NCBI RefSeq assembly: GCF_003286085.1
Contig: NW_020825313.1
Span: forward strand, 2,604,001 to 2,668,000
Reading direction: 5' to 3'
Source of the DNA: Drosophila persimilis
Taxonomy: Eukaryota > Arthropoda > Insecta > Diptera > Drosophilidae
DNA length: 64,000 bases
Under the pieces are notes generated by a model. The model searched no databases, was not told where the DNA came from, and worked only from the letters and a program-made list of their open reading frames with translations. Of this stretch, positions 31,969 through 44,512 are shown in pieces (within the stretch, counting starts at the first letter, position 1; each line of letters begins with the position of its first letter). The translations under genes were made by a program, and so were the position numbers.

Positions 31969-34140
31969 TGTAGCGTGCAGGTGTCTGAGAGCTGTCGTTT
32001 ACCCATACTAGTATGAAGAGATTTCGTGTGCACCTCTGGCTATGCTCTGACTAAGCCCGCCGGATTGTCGGGGTTCGTTCTACTCTCTCCTATCACATAC
32101 TGACACACACTCGCCAAATTTTTTAGGTGCACATTTAAAAATAAAAAAAAATAAAAGAAGAAACAAACATAAAACTGACAACAGAATCCAGGTTTAACCG
32201 GAGCAAGGAATTGGTTATGGGACTAACAAGTTGGTTGTGGAAAGTGTGAACATACTTATCAATTACTCTCCTCAAATGATGAGAAACTCCGGTGTTAGTG
32301 AGAATCTCTATCTTCTCTACCCTCCCAACCTTCTACCATCCCACCACTTCGATCATGCCTTTCTGAGGACGGACTCCTGAATTTAGAACATATTATGGTT
32401 GTACTTCAAAATCAATATCATTATATATATATTTCCATAAATCCCTAATCATATAATTAAATTCTTGAAGGGGGTGTTTTCTTAACTTATAATTAAATAT
32501 ATTTTTTTGCTGTGTCTCGATAGCTTAATATATTAGTAAAGAATTGAGAAGAAATATTTAGAAAAATAAAGATTTAAAAATTACCATCATATATGGGTAA
32601 ATGATTCTAAAGGGGTGAGAGGTACCAATACATTATGGTTACAGATATATAAAGGTGATATCAATAGAAAAATATATGTAACACGCAGGTTACTTCCCAG
32701 CTCAGTGCATATTGTACTTGTTCTTATTTACAAACTCACAGCGCTTTTGGTAGGCTAGTACCGCTTATTCCATCCGTGATCGTTGAGCTCAATGATGACG
32801 TTGGTGTATACTTCTAAGGAAAAGAAAAGATATTTAATAAGAGTATATGCACGTGAGCATACGGGCGTCTACTGCTTTGTAATCTCAAGAAGAATGAATG
32901 TTGTTCTCATACCCATTAGTTTCCGAAACCATTAAGTTGGTTGGGTTACATAACTAGCTATAAAACTGTATACATCGTGTGACGAAAGAGAATGGTTTTA
33001 GCCTGGCACATGAAATCTAGAGGAAAAAGGGGCGTGTGTTACATCAACGAGTAACTACGATCCTCTATTGACGGGTCGAGAGACATGTCAGCCAGGCTGA
33101 GTAGGACTGCGCCTCCGGAAGAATCCAACAATAATGCAATCAATTCGAGTTCATTATTGGGTGTCGCTGGCGCAGCTAAGTCAGTCGACGATGGCGTACA
33201 TTAGCTCCTTAGCTTGACTTCAGGTTGCCGATCCGATTCGACGTCGGTCTGCGGACTACACTTTCATTGGAGGCTCGATAACGGGTGGCATCAATGACGC
33301 CAAAAAAAAAGTTCCGCAGGCGCCTCTTGGTTTTCGCCGTGCATCCACACGGTTGTTGAGGCTTTCGACAGACAACGCCAAGCTGCAGGTCTCGCTATTC
33401 GGTGTTTTCCCGAGGGTTCACTACTTGTCTTTTCGATCCGCCCCACAACTCTCGTAGACCACACCGTATATGCACTCCTATGCAACTGATGATCGCACGA
33501 GCAGTACCGTGGCTACGGGCCGCCATCCTATAACACAAATTCTTATATATATATATTACCACGAACACTTTCCAAATTAATCACGTACATACCAGCTAGG
33601 TTTTTTTTTACACTGCTTTCCTGGGTAATTCTCCTGATTCTCGGTTTTAATTGAAACTCAGCTCAAGAGGTATGGCGTAGATGCCAGAACTGTTCGTTGG
33701 CTAAATATATATATATGTATATATATTTATTTATTCCCGAGTATAGCACCAACACGTCCGCTTTAAACAATCGATTCTCAGTCAATAACTCCAGCCAACT
33801 TCTGCAAGTTCAGCTAAGCGGTACCTAATCAAAAGCTCGAAGATCGGATGATATTTGGAAACATTAACTGCATAATCGGATGATCTTAGGAACTTTAACT
33901 GCATAATCAGATGATCTTTCGCCCAATTGAGCGAAATTTTGGTCAAGCTTTTAATCTATGTTCTCCCTACGCTACGCTACTCTCTTGGGTCAAGGTAAAG
34001 CGCCGATTCTCTTTAGAAAGATTTTCAGAAAGCTTGCAGCTTACGATCCACTTTCGGAGTTACTATGTATCTGCACTTTTAAGCATTACCAAAAGAAAAC
34101 TGTTCTTATCCGTGATGTTCCATACTCTTTCCCTAAATTC
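31969..34140 (-). repeat. Ulysses-like middle LTR, shared by both dimer units
   Basis: It is 2172 bp from TGTAGCGTG to CCTAAATTC in plus reading; the last few bases (CCTACA) are missing because the neighbouring deletion removed them. It matches 36284-37916 plus 44513-44977, except for about 110-140 bp near 32110-32230 that the right copy lacks. It serves as 5' LTR of the downstream unit and 3' LTR of the upstream unit. A 64-codon frame at 33291-33485 is identical in both LTRs but shows no recognisable domain. Confidence 0.85.
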
Positions 34141-34248
34141 TATCTATATCTATCCCCTCCGTCTGGGTTTGTGCCTCTACAAGGGACCTATTAGATCGAA
34201 TTTTTGGACAATCCGGGTTGGAGGTGTTTTCTTGGAAAGTTTGCTCTT

Positions 34249-35012
34249 TCATTCTGTCATCATTGTTGGATGCGCCAGAATGGTGTTTGTTTGCGCATCC
34301 CGCTTGCGGTTTGCCGATGGGTTACATTTTTCGCACTTTGGCTTATAAGTATTTTTCGCCCCGCAGCCATAACAGAAGACTCGGCGTTCTGCTACGCAAT
34401 CTTCAAACCGATGGCCTGTTTTGTCGCAATTCCAGCAAACAAACCGCTTGCGGCGTAGTTCGGAGATACTCTCTTCTTCGAGTTCTTCTTCCTCACTCTG
34501 AATTTCTAATACGCTGGGTCTAGTTACCCTGCTACTCTGTAGAAAGTTGCCAGCATCTTTACAGAAGTGTTCATGCTTTTTAAATCTAAATTTCAACTTT
34601 TTAAATTTAAATAAAAATCTTCGAAGGACTCGTTGTCCTTCTGTTGACGTTTCCGTATCATTTCCCAAAGGTCAAAATCATCTTTCTGATCGTCGAATCT
34701 TTGTCTAAACGCTGTACAGAACGATGGCCAGGAGTATTGGTGGTTTCTTCGATGAAAGTCCCAGAACCAATCGCTGGCCTTGCCTGTGAAAAGCAGATGC
34801 AGATTGTCGCAAAGTAACTGATCGTCATTCCCCAGAGTCTGTCCCGTAAGGGCACGAACGCGATATAGAAATTCTTCTACGTGCATTGCGTCTCGAGAAC
34901 CATCAAATTTAAGACGCCAGCTTAGTAGGATATTTGCCGCCTTTGCCGGAGCTACATTTCCGGCTGTTTGACTACTCCTAGGAGTTCTTCCTTGGGAATC
35001 GCCTCTAACCAT
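34249..35012 (-). pseudogene. Ulysses-like gag, copy 2 (upstream unit)
   Basis: The N-terminal frame is open for 139 codons (35012-34593) and includes a stretch lost from copy 1 (AMHVEEFLYRVRALTGQTLGN). A stop after FEDFYLNLKS ends it. The knuckle region continues in another frame (34668-34249), with the same two zinc knuckles as copy 1. The gag end is joined at 34140/34141 to the edge of the middle LTR, so this unit has no pol. Confidence 0.8.
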
Positions 35013-35038
35013 GTAACTATCATTGTCTACCTCTCTAC

Positions 35039-35416
35039 CTCACTATAAAACGTATATCTCAGAATTTCGCCCCACCCCCTTCCGACCCACAAAGGACGAA
35101 AATCTGTTGCATCCACAATATTGCAGATTCGAGAAAACTAAAAACGCAGAATCATAGATAACGACCATATCTATCAGATTGCTGAATCTGGATCAGATCA
35201 GATCATTTTTATAGCCAAAAGGATCAAATCAATTTGCAGTGGCTACGCAGCGCCCGTGACGTCAGCTCAGACTGATTTTCTGTCTCTCTCGCACGTACTC
35301 TTTGTCGTGTCGTTTAATATTAGCGGCGTCTGCCGGAGGAGAGCCATACTGACTTAGTATCGGGTATAAATGTAGAGTTGCGGTCTCCGCAGCAACTCAC
35401 AACGTTCCCCCTCGTT
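35039..35416 (+). repeat. INE-1/DINE-1-like 3' fragment between gag and RING gene, copy 2
   Basis: It has the same position and ends as copy 1 and is 22 bp longer. It ends in the hairpin and CGTTCCCCCTCGTT. Its presence in both units shows it joined the element before the dimer formed. Confidence 0.8.
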
Positions 35417-35433
35417 ACGTAATAAGGTTGGAT

Positions 35434-35721
35434 CTAGTTTCCCTGAACATTAGGTGGTATGGAGCCTGAACTTAGGTGCAATTCTGCTGCTAGAGTATTA
35501 TTTTCGTAACGCAGCCTACCAGGTTCGCATTCCGCTTTGCACACTGGACAAGACTTTTCGCTTTTCAAATGTTCGCATACGCACGTATTATGAAATCGGT
35601 GGTGACAAGGCGTGGTAGCTATCAACTGGTCTCGCCGCAAATTTCCCTGGCAAATAATGCAAAACGAGTCTTGGTTGATCAATGCCGAAGCTAAATTTTC
35701 ACTACTACGGTGGACCGCCAT
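35434..35721 (-). CDS. RING-H2 zinc-finger protein, copy 2
   Basis: The 95-codon frame is intact and differs from copy 1 at three bases, all changing conservative residues (D/E at 8, T/S at 19, S/N near 75). All eight zinc ligands are kept. Position, orientation and flanks are the same as in copy 1. The presumed function is E3 ubiquitin ligase activity by family resemblance only. Confidence 0.75.
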   Translation of the reverse strand: MAVHRSSENLASALINQDSFCIICQGNLRRDQLIATTPCHHRFHNTCVCEHLKSEKSCPVCKAECEPGRLRYENNTLAAELHLSSGSIPPNVQGN

Positions 35722-36261
35722 GATTTGAATGAATTTCTTAATAATAAAAAAATAGTAATAATGAAAATAAAATTATGAAACTAATCATAAATAGACGATC
35801 GTGATTCCTAAAATCTGTGACTTTTTCCTAACACAAACTAGAATTTGATAAGGGAATCTCTACAGCCTAGCTCGAGATAATTTAATGAATATAACTTTGA
35901 GTCGGGGTATCCGTCTTTTGAATAACTCCCGTAGTTCCCTAAATCAACATCTTTAGTTATCTCGTTGGTGGAGTCCTATATCGTGATATTAACATATTGT
36001 AACTACCTATATAAGCTAGTCCATCCGGAGTAAGAGACAACAGATTATACATAGGTCGACTTTTCCAACCATGAAAAATAGTCGTAGATTCCGTAGTCAA
36101 CAACTGTCGTACTCCCACCCGGAGAGATCTATTAGTATAGCATTACCAGAGAATTATTGTTTTGGATGGAATATAGAGCTATGGTGGAGCCTAGCCCCAG
36201 AATGACATGCCTCTGGTACTAAAGTTAAGTACCAACTTTACGAGAGATCATGTCCCTTCGG

Positions 36262-36279
36262 GCCCCACGTTGGGCGCCA
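36262..36279 (-). promoter_or_regulatory. tRNA-Lys primer-binding site, copy 2
   Basis: It is identical to copy 1 (18 bases, TGGCGCCCAACGTGGGGC on the minus strand). The leader 35722-36261 is non-coding and matches copy 1. Confidence 0.9.
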
Positions 36280-36283
36280 ATTA

Positions 36284-37916
36284 TGTAGCGTGCAGGTGTC
36301 TGAGAGCTGTCGTTTACCCATACTAGTATGAAGAGATTTCGTGTGCACCTCTGGCTATGCTCTGACTAAACCCGCCGGATTGTCGGGGTTCGTTCTATCA
36401 CATACTGACACACACACGCCAAAGTTGGTTGTGGAAAGTGTGAACATACTTATCAATTACTCTCCTCAAATGATGAGAAACTCCGGTGTTAGTGAGAATC
36501 TCTATCTTCTCTACCCTCCCAACCTTCTACCATCCCACCACTTGGATCATGCCTTTCTGAGGACGGACTCCTGAATTTAGAACATATTATGGTTGTACTT
36601 CAAAATCAATATCATTATATATATATTTCCATAAATCCCTAATCATATAATTAAATTCTTGAAGGGGGAGTTTTCTTAACTTATAATTAAATTTATTTTT
36701 TTGCTGTGTCTCGATAGCTTAATATATTAGTAAAGAATTGAGAAGAAATATTAGGAAAAATAAAGATTTAAAAATTACCATCATATATGGGTAACTGATT
36801 CTAAAGGGGTGAGAGGTACCAATACATTATGGTTACAGATATATAAAGGTTATATCCATAGGAAAATATATGTAACACGCAGGTTACTTCCCAGCTCAGT
36901 GCATATTGTACTTGTTCTTATTTACAAACTCACAGCGCTTTTGGTAGGCTAGTACCGCTTATTCCATCCGTGATCGTTGAGCTCAATGATGACGTTGGTG
37001 TATACTTCTAAGGAAAAGAAAAGATATTTAATAAGAGTATATGCACGTGAGCATACGGGCGTCTACTGCTTTGTAATCTCAAGAAGAATGAATGTTGTTC
37101 TCATACCCATTAGTTTCCGAAACCATTAAGTTGGTTGGGTTACATAACTAGCTATAAAACTGTATACATCGTGTGACGAAAGAGAATGGTTTTAGCCTGG
37201 CACATGAAATCTAGAGGAAAAAGGGGCGTGTGTTACATCAACGAGTAACTACGATCCTCTATTGACGGGTCGAGAGACATGTCAGCCAGGCTGAGTAGGA
37301 CTGCGCCTCCGGAAGAATCCAACAATAATGCAATCAATTCGAGTTCATTATTGGGTGTCGCTGGCGCAGCTAAGTCAGTCGACGATGGCGTACATTAGCT
37401 CCTTAGCTTGACTTCAGGTTGCCGATCCGATTCGACGTCGGTCTGCGGACTACACTTTCATTGGAGGCTCGATAACGGGTGGCATCAATGACGCCAAAAA
37501 AAAAGTTCCGCAGGCGCCTCTTGGTTTTCGCCGTGCATCCACACGGTTGTTGAGGCTTTCGACAGACAACGCCAAGCTGCAGGTCTCGCTATTCGGTGTT
37601 TTCCCGAGGGTTCACTACTTGTCTTTTCGATCCGCCCCACAACTCTCGTAGACCACACCGTATATGCACTCCTATGCAACTGATGATCGCACGAGCAGTA
37701 CCGTGGCTACGGGCCGCCATCCTATAACACAAATTCTTATATATATATATTACCACGAACACTTTCCAAATTAATCACGTACATACCAGCTAGGTTTTTT
37801 TTTACACTGCTTTCCTGGGTAATTCTCCTGATTCTCGGTTTTAATTGAAACTCAGCTCAAGAGGTATGGCGTAGATGCCAGAACTGTTCGTTGGCTAAAT
37901 ATATATATATGTATAT
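36284..37916 (-). repeat. Ulysses-like 5' LTR, first part (split by G4)
   Basis: It matches the middle LTR from TGTAG to the TA microsatellite, where G4 is inserted; the rest is at 44513-44977. Relative to the middle LTR it lacks a segment after ACACACACGCCAAA. It contains identical copies of the region at 33060-33540. Confidence 0.85.
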
Positions 37917-38511
37917 AGTGACATATCCATAATTCCCCACATCCCATACACATTATGTTTATGTACAATTCATCCACCCCATCCACACAAGTAACAGGAC
38001 CCCACTCAAGAATCAATAACTGTTTCTTCCCATACTCCAAGCTAGGGCCCCCCATAATATAAACAATGGACCACATTGTTTCAGCAACATTAGAATCACG
38101 CCACTCTCGAGAAATCGATTCTTTAGAATCACGCCACTCATGAGGACCAATCAAAGCTAGACATAAAACCAAGGAGTATCACATTCCTAGCTCCGTCATG
38201 TAATGCAACACCGATCGCCAGCAGTGGATGCCTTTCATCAAAGCCGACGCATCCCCAAATATCGATCCAGGCACGTACGCCACCGACACGAAGATGCAGC
38301 CGAGGAAAGCAACGCCCGAAGCCAGAGTCGGGAGTTCCAAGAGAAGGGCTCATGGAAACTAGCCAGCAGCAGAGAGATCAGTTCCGTTTGAGACAAGCAG
38401 ACCGAAAGTCAAGTCGGGGAATTCATTTAAATCTTGTGACATAAAGATATTTAAGTTGTAAAATAAAAGTCTTTGTTAAAAAACTTAAAATCGAGTTGCG
38501 GATATTTAACT
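37917..38511 (+). repeat. 5' LTR of G4
   Basis: It starts AGTGACATATCC and ends GGATATTTAACT. It has an AATAAA signal near 38462. An ATG frame (38203-38391) begins MQHRS, as in the G2 LTRs. The only visible difference from the 3' LTR is C versus A near position 20 (ATTCCCCAC / ATTCACCAC). Confidence 0.9.
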
Positions 38512-38528
38512 GGCGCAGTCGGTAGGAT
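38512..38528 (+). promoter_or_regulatory. tRNA-Ser-type primer-binding site of G4
   Basis: GGCGCAGTCGGTAGGAT follows the LTR directly, the standard site of 17.6/297 elements. The leader 38529-38818 between it and gag is A-rich and non-coding. Confidence 0.85.
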
Positions 38529-38818
38529 TTCGTTTAAAATTAACACCTATATTTCGGTAATGGTCAGCTTGTGTAATTTATAATTACTGTGATCACGTAA
38601 TCCCGGAATTGTTAATAAAATTGTGAAATCCGCCAAAGAACCTATGTGCTGCAAGCACATACGATTTGCAAAACTAATTTAAGTGAACTGAAGTAAGCGG
38701 AGATAGTGAATCACCAAGGACAGTGAAACACTTAATAAAAAATCAAAAAAAAACTTACAAGTGAACCAAAATAAAGTTAAAAACTACAACAAAACAAAAC
38801 CCAATCAACACCAACAAC

Positions 38819-39775
38819 ATGGCGTTACCACCACTATCATTGAGCGAAATCCACTTGAACCAGGCACTGCTGTCGATCCGACAAATACCTGCCTATGACG
38901 GTTCATCTGGACAGCTAAGCTCATTTATCAAACGAATCGAATATGTATGCGGATTATATCCAACTGAAGATCTTCGCCAACAAAGGATCCTTTTTGGAGC
39001 GACCGAGATCCAACTGTCAGGAGTGGCACAACGCATATCGCAAATGACACAACCCAACATGTGGCTCGAACTGAAGACGGCGCTGATCAACGAGTTCAAA
39101 AATCACACACCATATGAAGAACTCTTACGACAACTATACACCACCAGATTCAACGGCAGTCTTCGTAAGTTTATAGAAGAATTAGAGATAAAAGCATTAT
39201 TAATAAACAATAAGCTAAACTTAGAAAACATACCAGAAAATAATGTCATTTATAAAAACGCTTTGAACAACACAATTAAAGATGTCATTACTCGAAAACT
39301 TCCTGACAGAATGTTCATGACCTTAGCAAGAAAAGATATTACCACATTGTCTAATCTTAAGAAGGCAGCACAAGAAGAAGGATTGTACGAATCTAGTACA
39401 ACAGATTCAGGTACAAATAAAGATCAATCGAAATCGTTTCAATCAAATCGAAAGAATGTTGGAAACTATTATCCAAATTATAATACTACTAACTATCACA
39501 ATCAAACTCAGAGTTCATCTGGAACAGGTCAGACGAATCGAACAAATCAAAATCAAAATTCCCAAAATCCTGGATTATACAATGAGTTCAAAAATTCCTT
39601 GAATCAAGGTAGGGCTCAGAATCCATTCAATCAGCAAATATTTCAAAACCAAGCTAGTGGGAGTGGACCCAACCAACCTACTAAAAGAGGGAGGGAGAGC
39701 CAGAGTGGCCAAACGAAGATGGACGTAAATTTTCATCAAGCCGCCTCGGAAGAAACCGAGGAGGACCCTATATAA
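38819..39775 (+). CDS. G4 gag (17.6-like)
   Basis: The intact frame has 318 codons starting MALPPLSLSEIHLNQAL. It has a capsid-like helical region, SFIKRIEYVCGLYPTEDLRQ near residue 35, then LRKFIEELEIKALL, and an N/Q/S-rich basic tail without CCHC knuckles. The stop lies in the protease frame, which is open upstream in the -1 register, so pol would be made by -1 frameshifting near the end of gag. Confidence 0.9.
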   Translation: MALPPLSLSEIHLNQALLSIRQIPAYDGSSGQLSSFIKRIEYVCGLYPTEDLRQQRILFGATEIQLSGVAQRISQMTQPNMWLELKTALINEFKNHTPYEELLRQLYTTRFNGSLRKFIEELEIKALLINNKLNLENIPENNVIYKNALNNTIKDVITRKLPDRMFMTLARKDITTLSNLKKAAQEEGLYESSTTDSGTNKDQSKSFQSNRKNVGNYYPNYNTTNYHNQTQSSSGTGQTNRTNQNQNSQNPGLYNEFKNSLNQGRAQNPFNQQIFQNQASGSGPNQPTKRGRESQSGQTKMDVNFHQAASEETEEDPI

Positions 39776-42700
39776 ACATTACCATTAATAAAAGAATATT
39801 AAGGTGTATCGCTGACTCGGGATCATCGATCAACATCATGAAAGAAAATTACACAGATTCCGAGATAAAAGACGATAACCTTACGGTCCATACCATCAAT
39901 GGACCTGTCCGTTTAACTAAGAGTATAATGAGGAATGCGAACAAAACATGTCCGTCCGAACAAAAGTTCTACATACATAACTTTTCCGAAAATTATGATA
40001 TTTTATTAGGAAGAGAGTACTTGATGGCAAGTAAAGCCGTCATCGATTACAGAAATGACACTGTAACACTAGGAGCTAGGTCGTACCCAATCATTCAGAG
40101 TGGAGAAGCTATTGAAGCCGGCAAGACCGCACAGAAGTGCACTGATCCCTCTACAAAAGAAGAGAAGATCGCACCTAAGTGCCTTGACCCATCTCCAGAG
40201 GGAGATCAATACTTCGCTTCCGCTCTAGACAGTGAATTAAGGGAATGTAATCAATTAAGATTGGAACACTTAAACGACGAAGAGAGGGAAGAGTTAAAGA
40301 AGGTCTTATATGAGTTTAAGGATGTGCAGTACAGAGAAGGTGACAATTTGACTTTCACAAGTACAATCAAGCACGAGATCAAAACTCAACATGAAGACCC
40401 GGTCTACAGACGACCATACAAATATGCCCAGATACATGATCAGGAGGTAAACCAGCAAATCAAAGATATGATCAGGCAGGGAATAATTCGAAAGTCGAAT
40501 TCTCCTTACTGCTCGCCCATATCTATGATTCCGAAGAAGATAGATGCTTCAGGAAAGCAAAAATATCGAATGGTAGTAGACTATAGAAGTCTAAATGAAA
40601 TAACAGTTAAGGACAAATTCCCAACTCCAAGAATGGATGAAATCCTAGACAAACTAGGTAAATGTCAGTATTTTACGACAATCGATTTAGCAAAAGGTTT
40701 CCATCAAATACCCATGGAACCTAACTCAATCCCCAAAACTGCGTTCTCCACTAAGCATGGACATTACGAGTTCACTCGTATGCCCTTTGGGCTAACCACT
40801 GCCCCAGCTACCTTCCAAAGATGTATGAACAATCTGCTAGAAGAGTTAATCTTCAAAGATTGCTTTGTATACTTAGATGACATCATTATATTTTCCACTT
40901 CATTGGAAGAACACTTCACTAAGGAGAGTATTTGGAAAGTTGAGAGACGCCAACTTGAAGCTACAAATGGATAAATGTGAATTCATGAAAAAGGAAACTG
41001 AATTCCTAGGTCATGTAGTCACTACTGAAGGAATAGTACCAAATCCAGGCAAAATCTCTGCCATTGTCAAATTTCCAATACCAGAAACGACTAAACAAAT
41101 AAAGTCATTCTTAGATCTGTGCGGGTTCTACAGGAAATTCATTCCTAATTTTGCAAACATAGCAAAACCCATGACACTCAAACTAAAGAAAGGAGTTGTC
41201 ATAGACCCCAAGGAAGAAAAGTACGTCGAGGCATTTGAGAGACTAAAAGTACTCATCACCTCAGACCCTATCCTTGCGTTCCCAGACTTTGACAAAATGT
41301 TCACGGTAACAACCGACGCTAGTAACATAGCATTGGGAGCGGTTTTGTCACAAGAACACAAACCGATCTGCTACGCTAGCAGAACCCTAAATGAACATGA
41401 AATAAACTATTCAGCCATCGAAAAGGAATTATTAGCGATCGTATGGGCAACCAAGTATTTCCGTTCATACCTGTTCGGTAGAACATTCGAGATACAAAGC
41501 GATCATAAACCCTTGATTTGGTTGAACAACCTCAAGGAGCCAAATATGAAATTACAAAGGTGGAAAATAAAACTGAATGAGTTTGATTTTAAAATGAAAT
41601 ATCTACCAGGCAAAGAAAATCATGTAGCTGATGCCTTATCAAGGGTAAAGATTAATGAAAATCTCCTGGGAGAAGCTTCCAATAGCGTTGGTGCAACTGT
41701 ACATAGCGCACAGGAAGACAATCTAAATCACATTGCTATCACGGAAAGACCAATTAACTATTACAATCGGCAAATTGAGCTAATAAAAGGCAATGAAGAT
41801 AAGGTAGAAACAATTCGTTATTTTCACAAGCTAATCATCAAGATCACGTATAAGGAAATGACTAACACCTTAGCGAAGGATATAATAAAGGAATATCTAT
41901 GCACCAAAAAGAGCGCATTATATTTTCATAACGAAACAGATTTTCCTCCATTCCAAAAAGCCTATTTAGAAATCATTAATTCTAACAATATAACCAAAGC
42001 TATTAAATCAAGCACGAAACTCCTAGATATTCAGAATTACGCTGAATTTAAAGAAACCATATTAAAGAATCATAAAGGCTTACTCCATCCAGGGATAGAG
42101 AAAACCGTCAATTGGTTTAGGGGAAAATACTATTACCCGGATTATCAAAAACTAATCCAAAACATCATAAACGAATGTCCTACTTGTAATATTGCCAAAA
42201 CAGAGCATAGAAATACGAAGTTGGCATTCGAAACTACACCGGAAATACTGAACATCAGAGAGAAATACGTCATGGATTTCTATATGGTTGGTAACCAACA
42301 GTTCCTATCATGTATTGACGTATACTCGAAGTTTGCAACTCTTGTAGAAGTAAAAAGTCGTGACTGGTTAGAAGCAAAAAGAGCCATCATGAAAGTTTTT
42401 AACGAGATGGGCAAACCAATTGAAATCAAAGCCGATAAAGATTCAGCTTTTATGTGCACAGCATTGCAAGCATGGCTGAATGCGGAAAACGTCAAAATAG
42501 AGATCACTTCCAGCAAAAATGGAATATCTGACGTAGAAAGATTTCATAAAACAGTAAATGAAAAATTAAGAATAATATCTAGCGAGGATAACACAGAAGA
42601 TAGATTCACGAAGTTTGAATTAATTCTTTATACTTATAATCATAAAACCAAACATAATACAACAAATAGGACACCAGCTGATATATTCATTTATGCAGGC

Positions 42701-43000
42701 TCACCTGATTATGACACACAACTAAATAAAGTGAATAAAATCACTCAATTAAATAAAAACCGCATAGAGTATGAAGTAGATACCCGCTATAAACTATCAC
42801 CTCTAGTTAAGTCTAAGGTAACAAATCCTTTCAAAAGGACGGGTGAAATTAGACAGGTAGACGAAAAACATTATGAAGAAAAGAATAGGGGTAGGAAAAT
42901 AACTCATTATAAATCAAAATTCAAGAAAAAGAAGAAATCTAATAGAAGCAAATATAATAATTCCAGAGAAACCGAGGAAGTTAATGGAATCAGCAAATAG
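39776..43000 (+). pseudogene. G4 pol: protease, RT, RNase H, integrase with one frameshift
   Basis: The protease motif is CIADSGSSINIM near 39820. RT has [39 protein letters not shown] and [13 protein letters not shown] small deletion (about 2 bases) near 40915 shifts the frame; pol continues to 43000. RNase H has [15 protein letters not shown] and [13 protein letters not shown]. Integrase has its zinc region (NHKGLLHPGIEKTVNWF, CPTCNIAK), a D-D-E core (VMDFYMVGN, IKADKDSAFM, SDVERFHKTVNE) and a basic tail. Apart from the single frameshift it looks complete and recent. Confidence 0.9.
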
Positions 43001-43005
43001 AAATT

Positions 43006-43890
43006 TTGATATTCAATCTACAACATTTCACAGAATATATCGAAGATATAGAACTAGGTATGCAAATAACTAGGCTCGGTATATTTAATCCAAAATTATT
43101 AAAACAAGACTACCTGGAACAAATAAATTCTGAGAAAATACTAAATATAAAAACCTCCACATGGCTAAAATCCGATACCAACGAAATTCTAATAATTTCC
43201 AACATTCCCAAAGACATTACAAAAGTACCAATCTATAAAATCGTTCCGTATCCAGACGAATTAAATAACATGTTAACAGATATGACATACGACAAGTACT
43301 ACATAAAAAATGAAGAAGTATTTGTTAAAGAAACTAGATTGAAAACCAATGACAATTGTATAAAAGGAATTTTAATGCAAACTCCCACTAAATGTCCATA
43401 TTCCAAAACATTTCAAAACTTTCAAATAAACTTTATTGAACCCAATATACTAATCACGTGGAATCTTCCAAAAACAACGCTAAATCAGAATTGTGTAAAC
43501 CAAGAAATCATAGCGGAAGGAAATACCATTATAAAAATCTACAACTGTTGTATCCAATTAAATGAATTTACAATATCAAACACAATGTTAGATTTTGCCC
43601 AGAATGTTTATGTCAACAACAACATAACTAAAATAAAACCACTGTCGTATGTCCAAACTAATGAAATAATTATGCAATACACCACATATAGTAACCTATT
43701 ACAAATAAGTCTACTAATTTCATTTGTCATAATTATATTAGTACTACTAAGTTATGTAGCTGTTAAATTTACGAAAACTTCTAAAAGAGTCAAGGTTAAA
43801 TGTATAAACCCTATAATAGAAGCAGAAGAGGAACCAACCTCAGCCACCGCACTTGACACCCCGTCACTATACCCGAGGGTAATCGCCTAG
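43006..43890 (+). pseudogene. G4 env, N-terminal half deleted
   Basis: The open frame corresponds only to the C-terminal half of the G2 env: NLQHFTEYIEDIELGMQ onward, then NFQINFIEPNILITW and a transmembrane helix (LISFVIIILVLLSYVAV near 43715-43765) with an acidic tail ending LYPRVIA. The signal peptide, outer domain, cleavage site and fusion segment are absent. The junction lies directly after the pol stop. It cannot be a working envelope protein. Confidence 0.8.
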
Positions 43891-43917
43891 GGACAGGCTA
43901 ATAACAAACGTTGGGGG

Positions 43918-44512
43918 AGTGACATATCCATAATTCACCACATCCCATACACATTATGTTTATGTACAATTCATCCACCCCATCCACACAAGTAACAGGA
44001 CCCCACTCAAGAATCAATAACTGTTTCTTCCCATACTCCAAGCTAGGGCCCCCCATAATATAAACAATGGACCACATTGTTTCAGCAACATTAGAATCAC
44101 GCCACTCTCGAGAAATCGATTCTTTAGAATCACGCCACTCATGAGGACCAATCAAAGCTAGACATAAAACCAAGGAGTATCACATTCCTAGCTCCGTCAT
44201 GTAATGCAACACCGATCGCCAGCAGTGGATGCCTTTCATCAAAGCCGACGCATCCCCAAATATCGATCCAGGCACGTACGCCACCGACACGAAGATGCAG
44301 CCGAGGAAAGCAACGCCCGAAGCCAGAGTCGGGAGTTCCAAGAGAAGGGCTCATGGAAACTAGCCAGCAGCAGAGAGATCAGTTCCGTTTGAGACAAGCA
44401 GACCGAAAGTCAAGTCGGGGAATTCATTTAAATCTTGTGACATAAAGATATTTAAGTTGTAAAATAAAAGTCTTTGTTAAAAAACTTAAAATCGAGTTGC
44501 GGATATTTAACT
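43918..44512 (+). repeat. 3' LTR of G4
   Basis: It follows the polypurine tract (ACGTTGGGGG) and is nearly identical to the 5' LTR. It ends TTTAACT against the TA repeat of the target. Confidence 0.9.

Larger units (their letters stand above)
37917..44512 (+). mobile_element. 17.6/297-like gypsy retrotransposon G4, young
   Basis: It is a complete LTR-to-LTR element (6.6 kb): LTR, tRNA-Ser primer site, gag, pol, partial env, polypurine tract, LTR. The LTRs are 595 bp each and differ by one base as far as I compared. It lies in a TA repeat in the Ulysses-like LTR, with ATAT-type flanks on both sides. It is related to G2 but not the same family. Confidence 0.9.

Noticed and set aside
32400-33060. 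Possible host-derived sequence between the Ulysses-like units
   Set aside because: It lies inside the 2.17-kb LTR defined by the primer site and the TGTAG/CTACA ends and is repeated at 36580-37250.
33291-33485. 64-codon frame in the Ulysses-like LTR, identical at 37485-37679
   Set aside because: Identity follows from the recent duplication of the LTR; there is no domain and the context is non-coding.
37852-38172. Minus-strand frame of 106 codons overlapping the G4 5' LTR
   Set aside because: It is antisense to the LTR, reads across the insertion junction and has no recognisable features.
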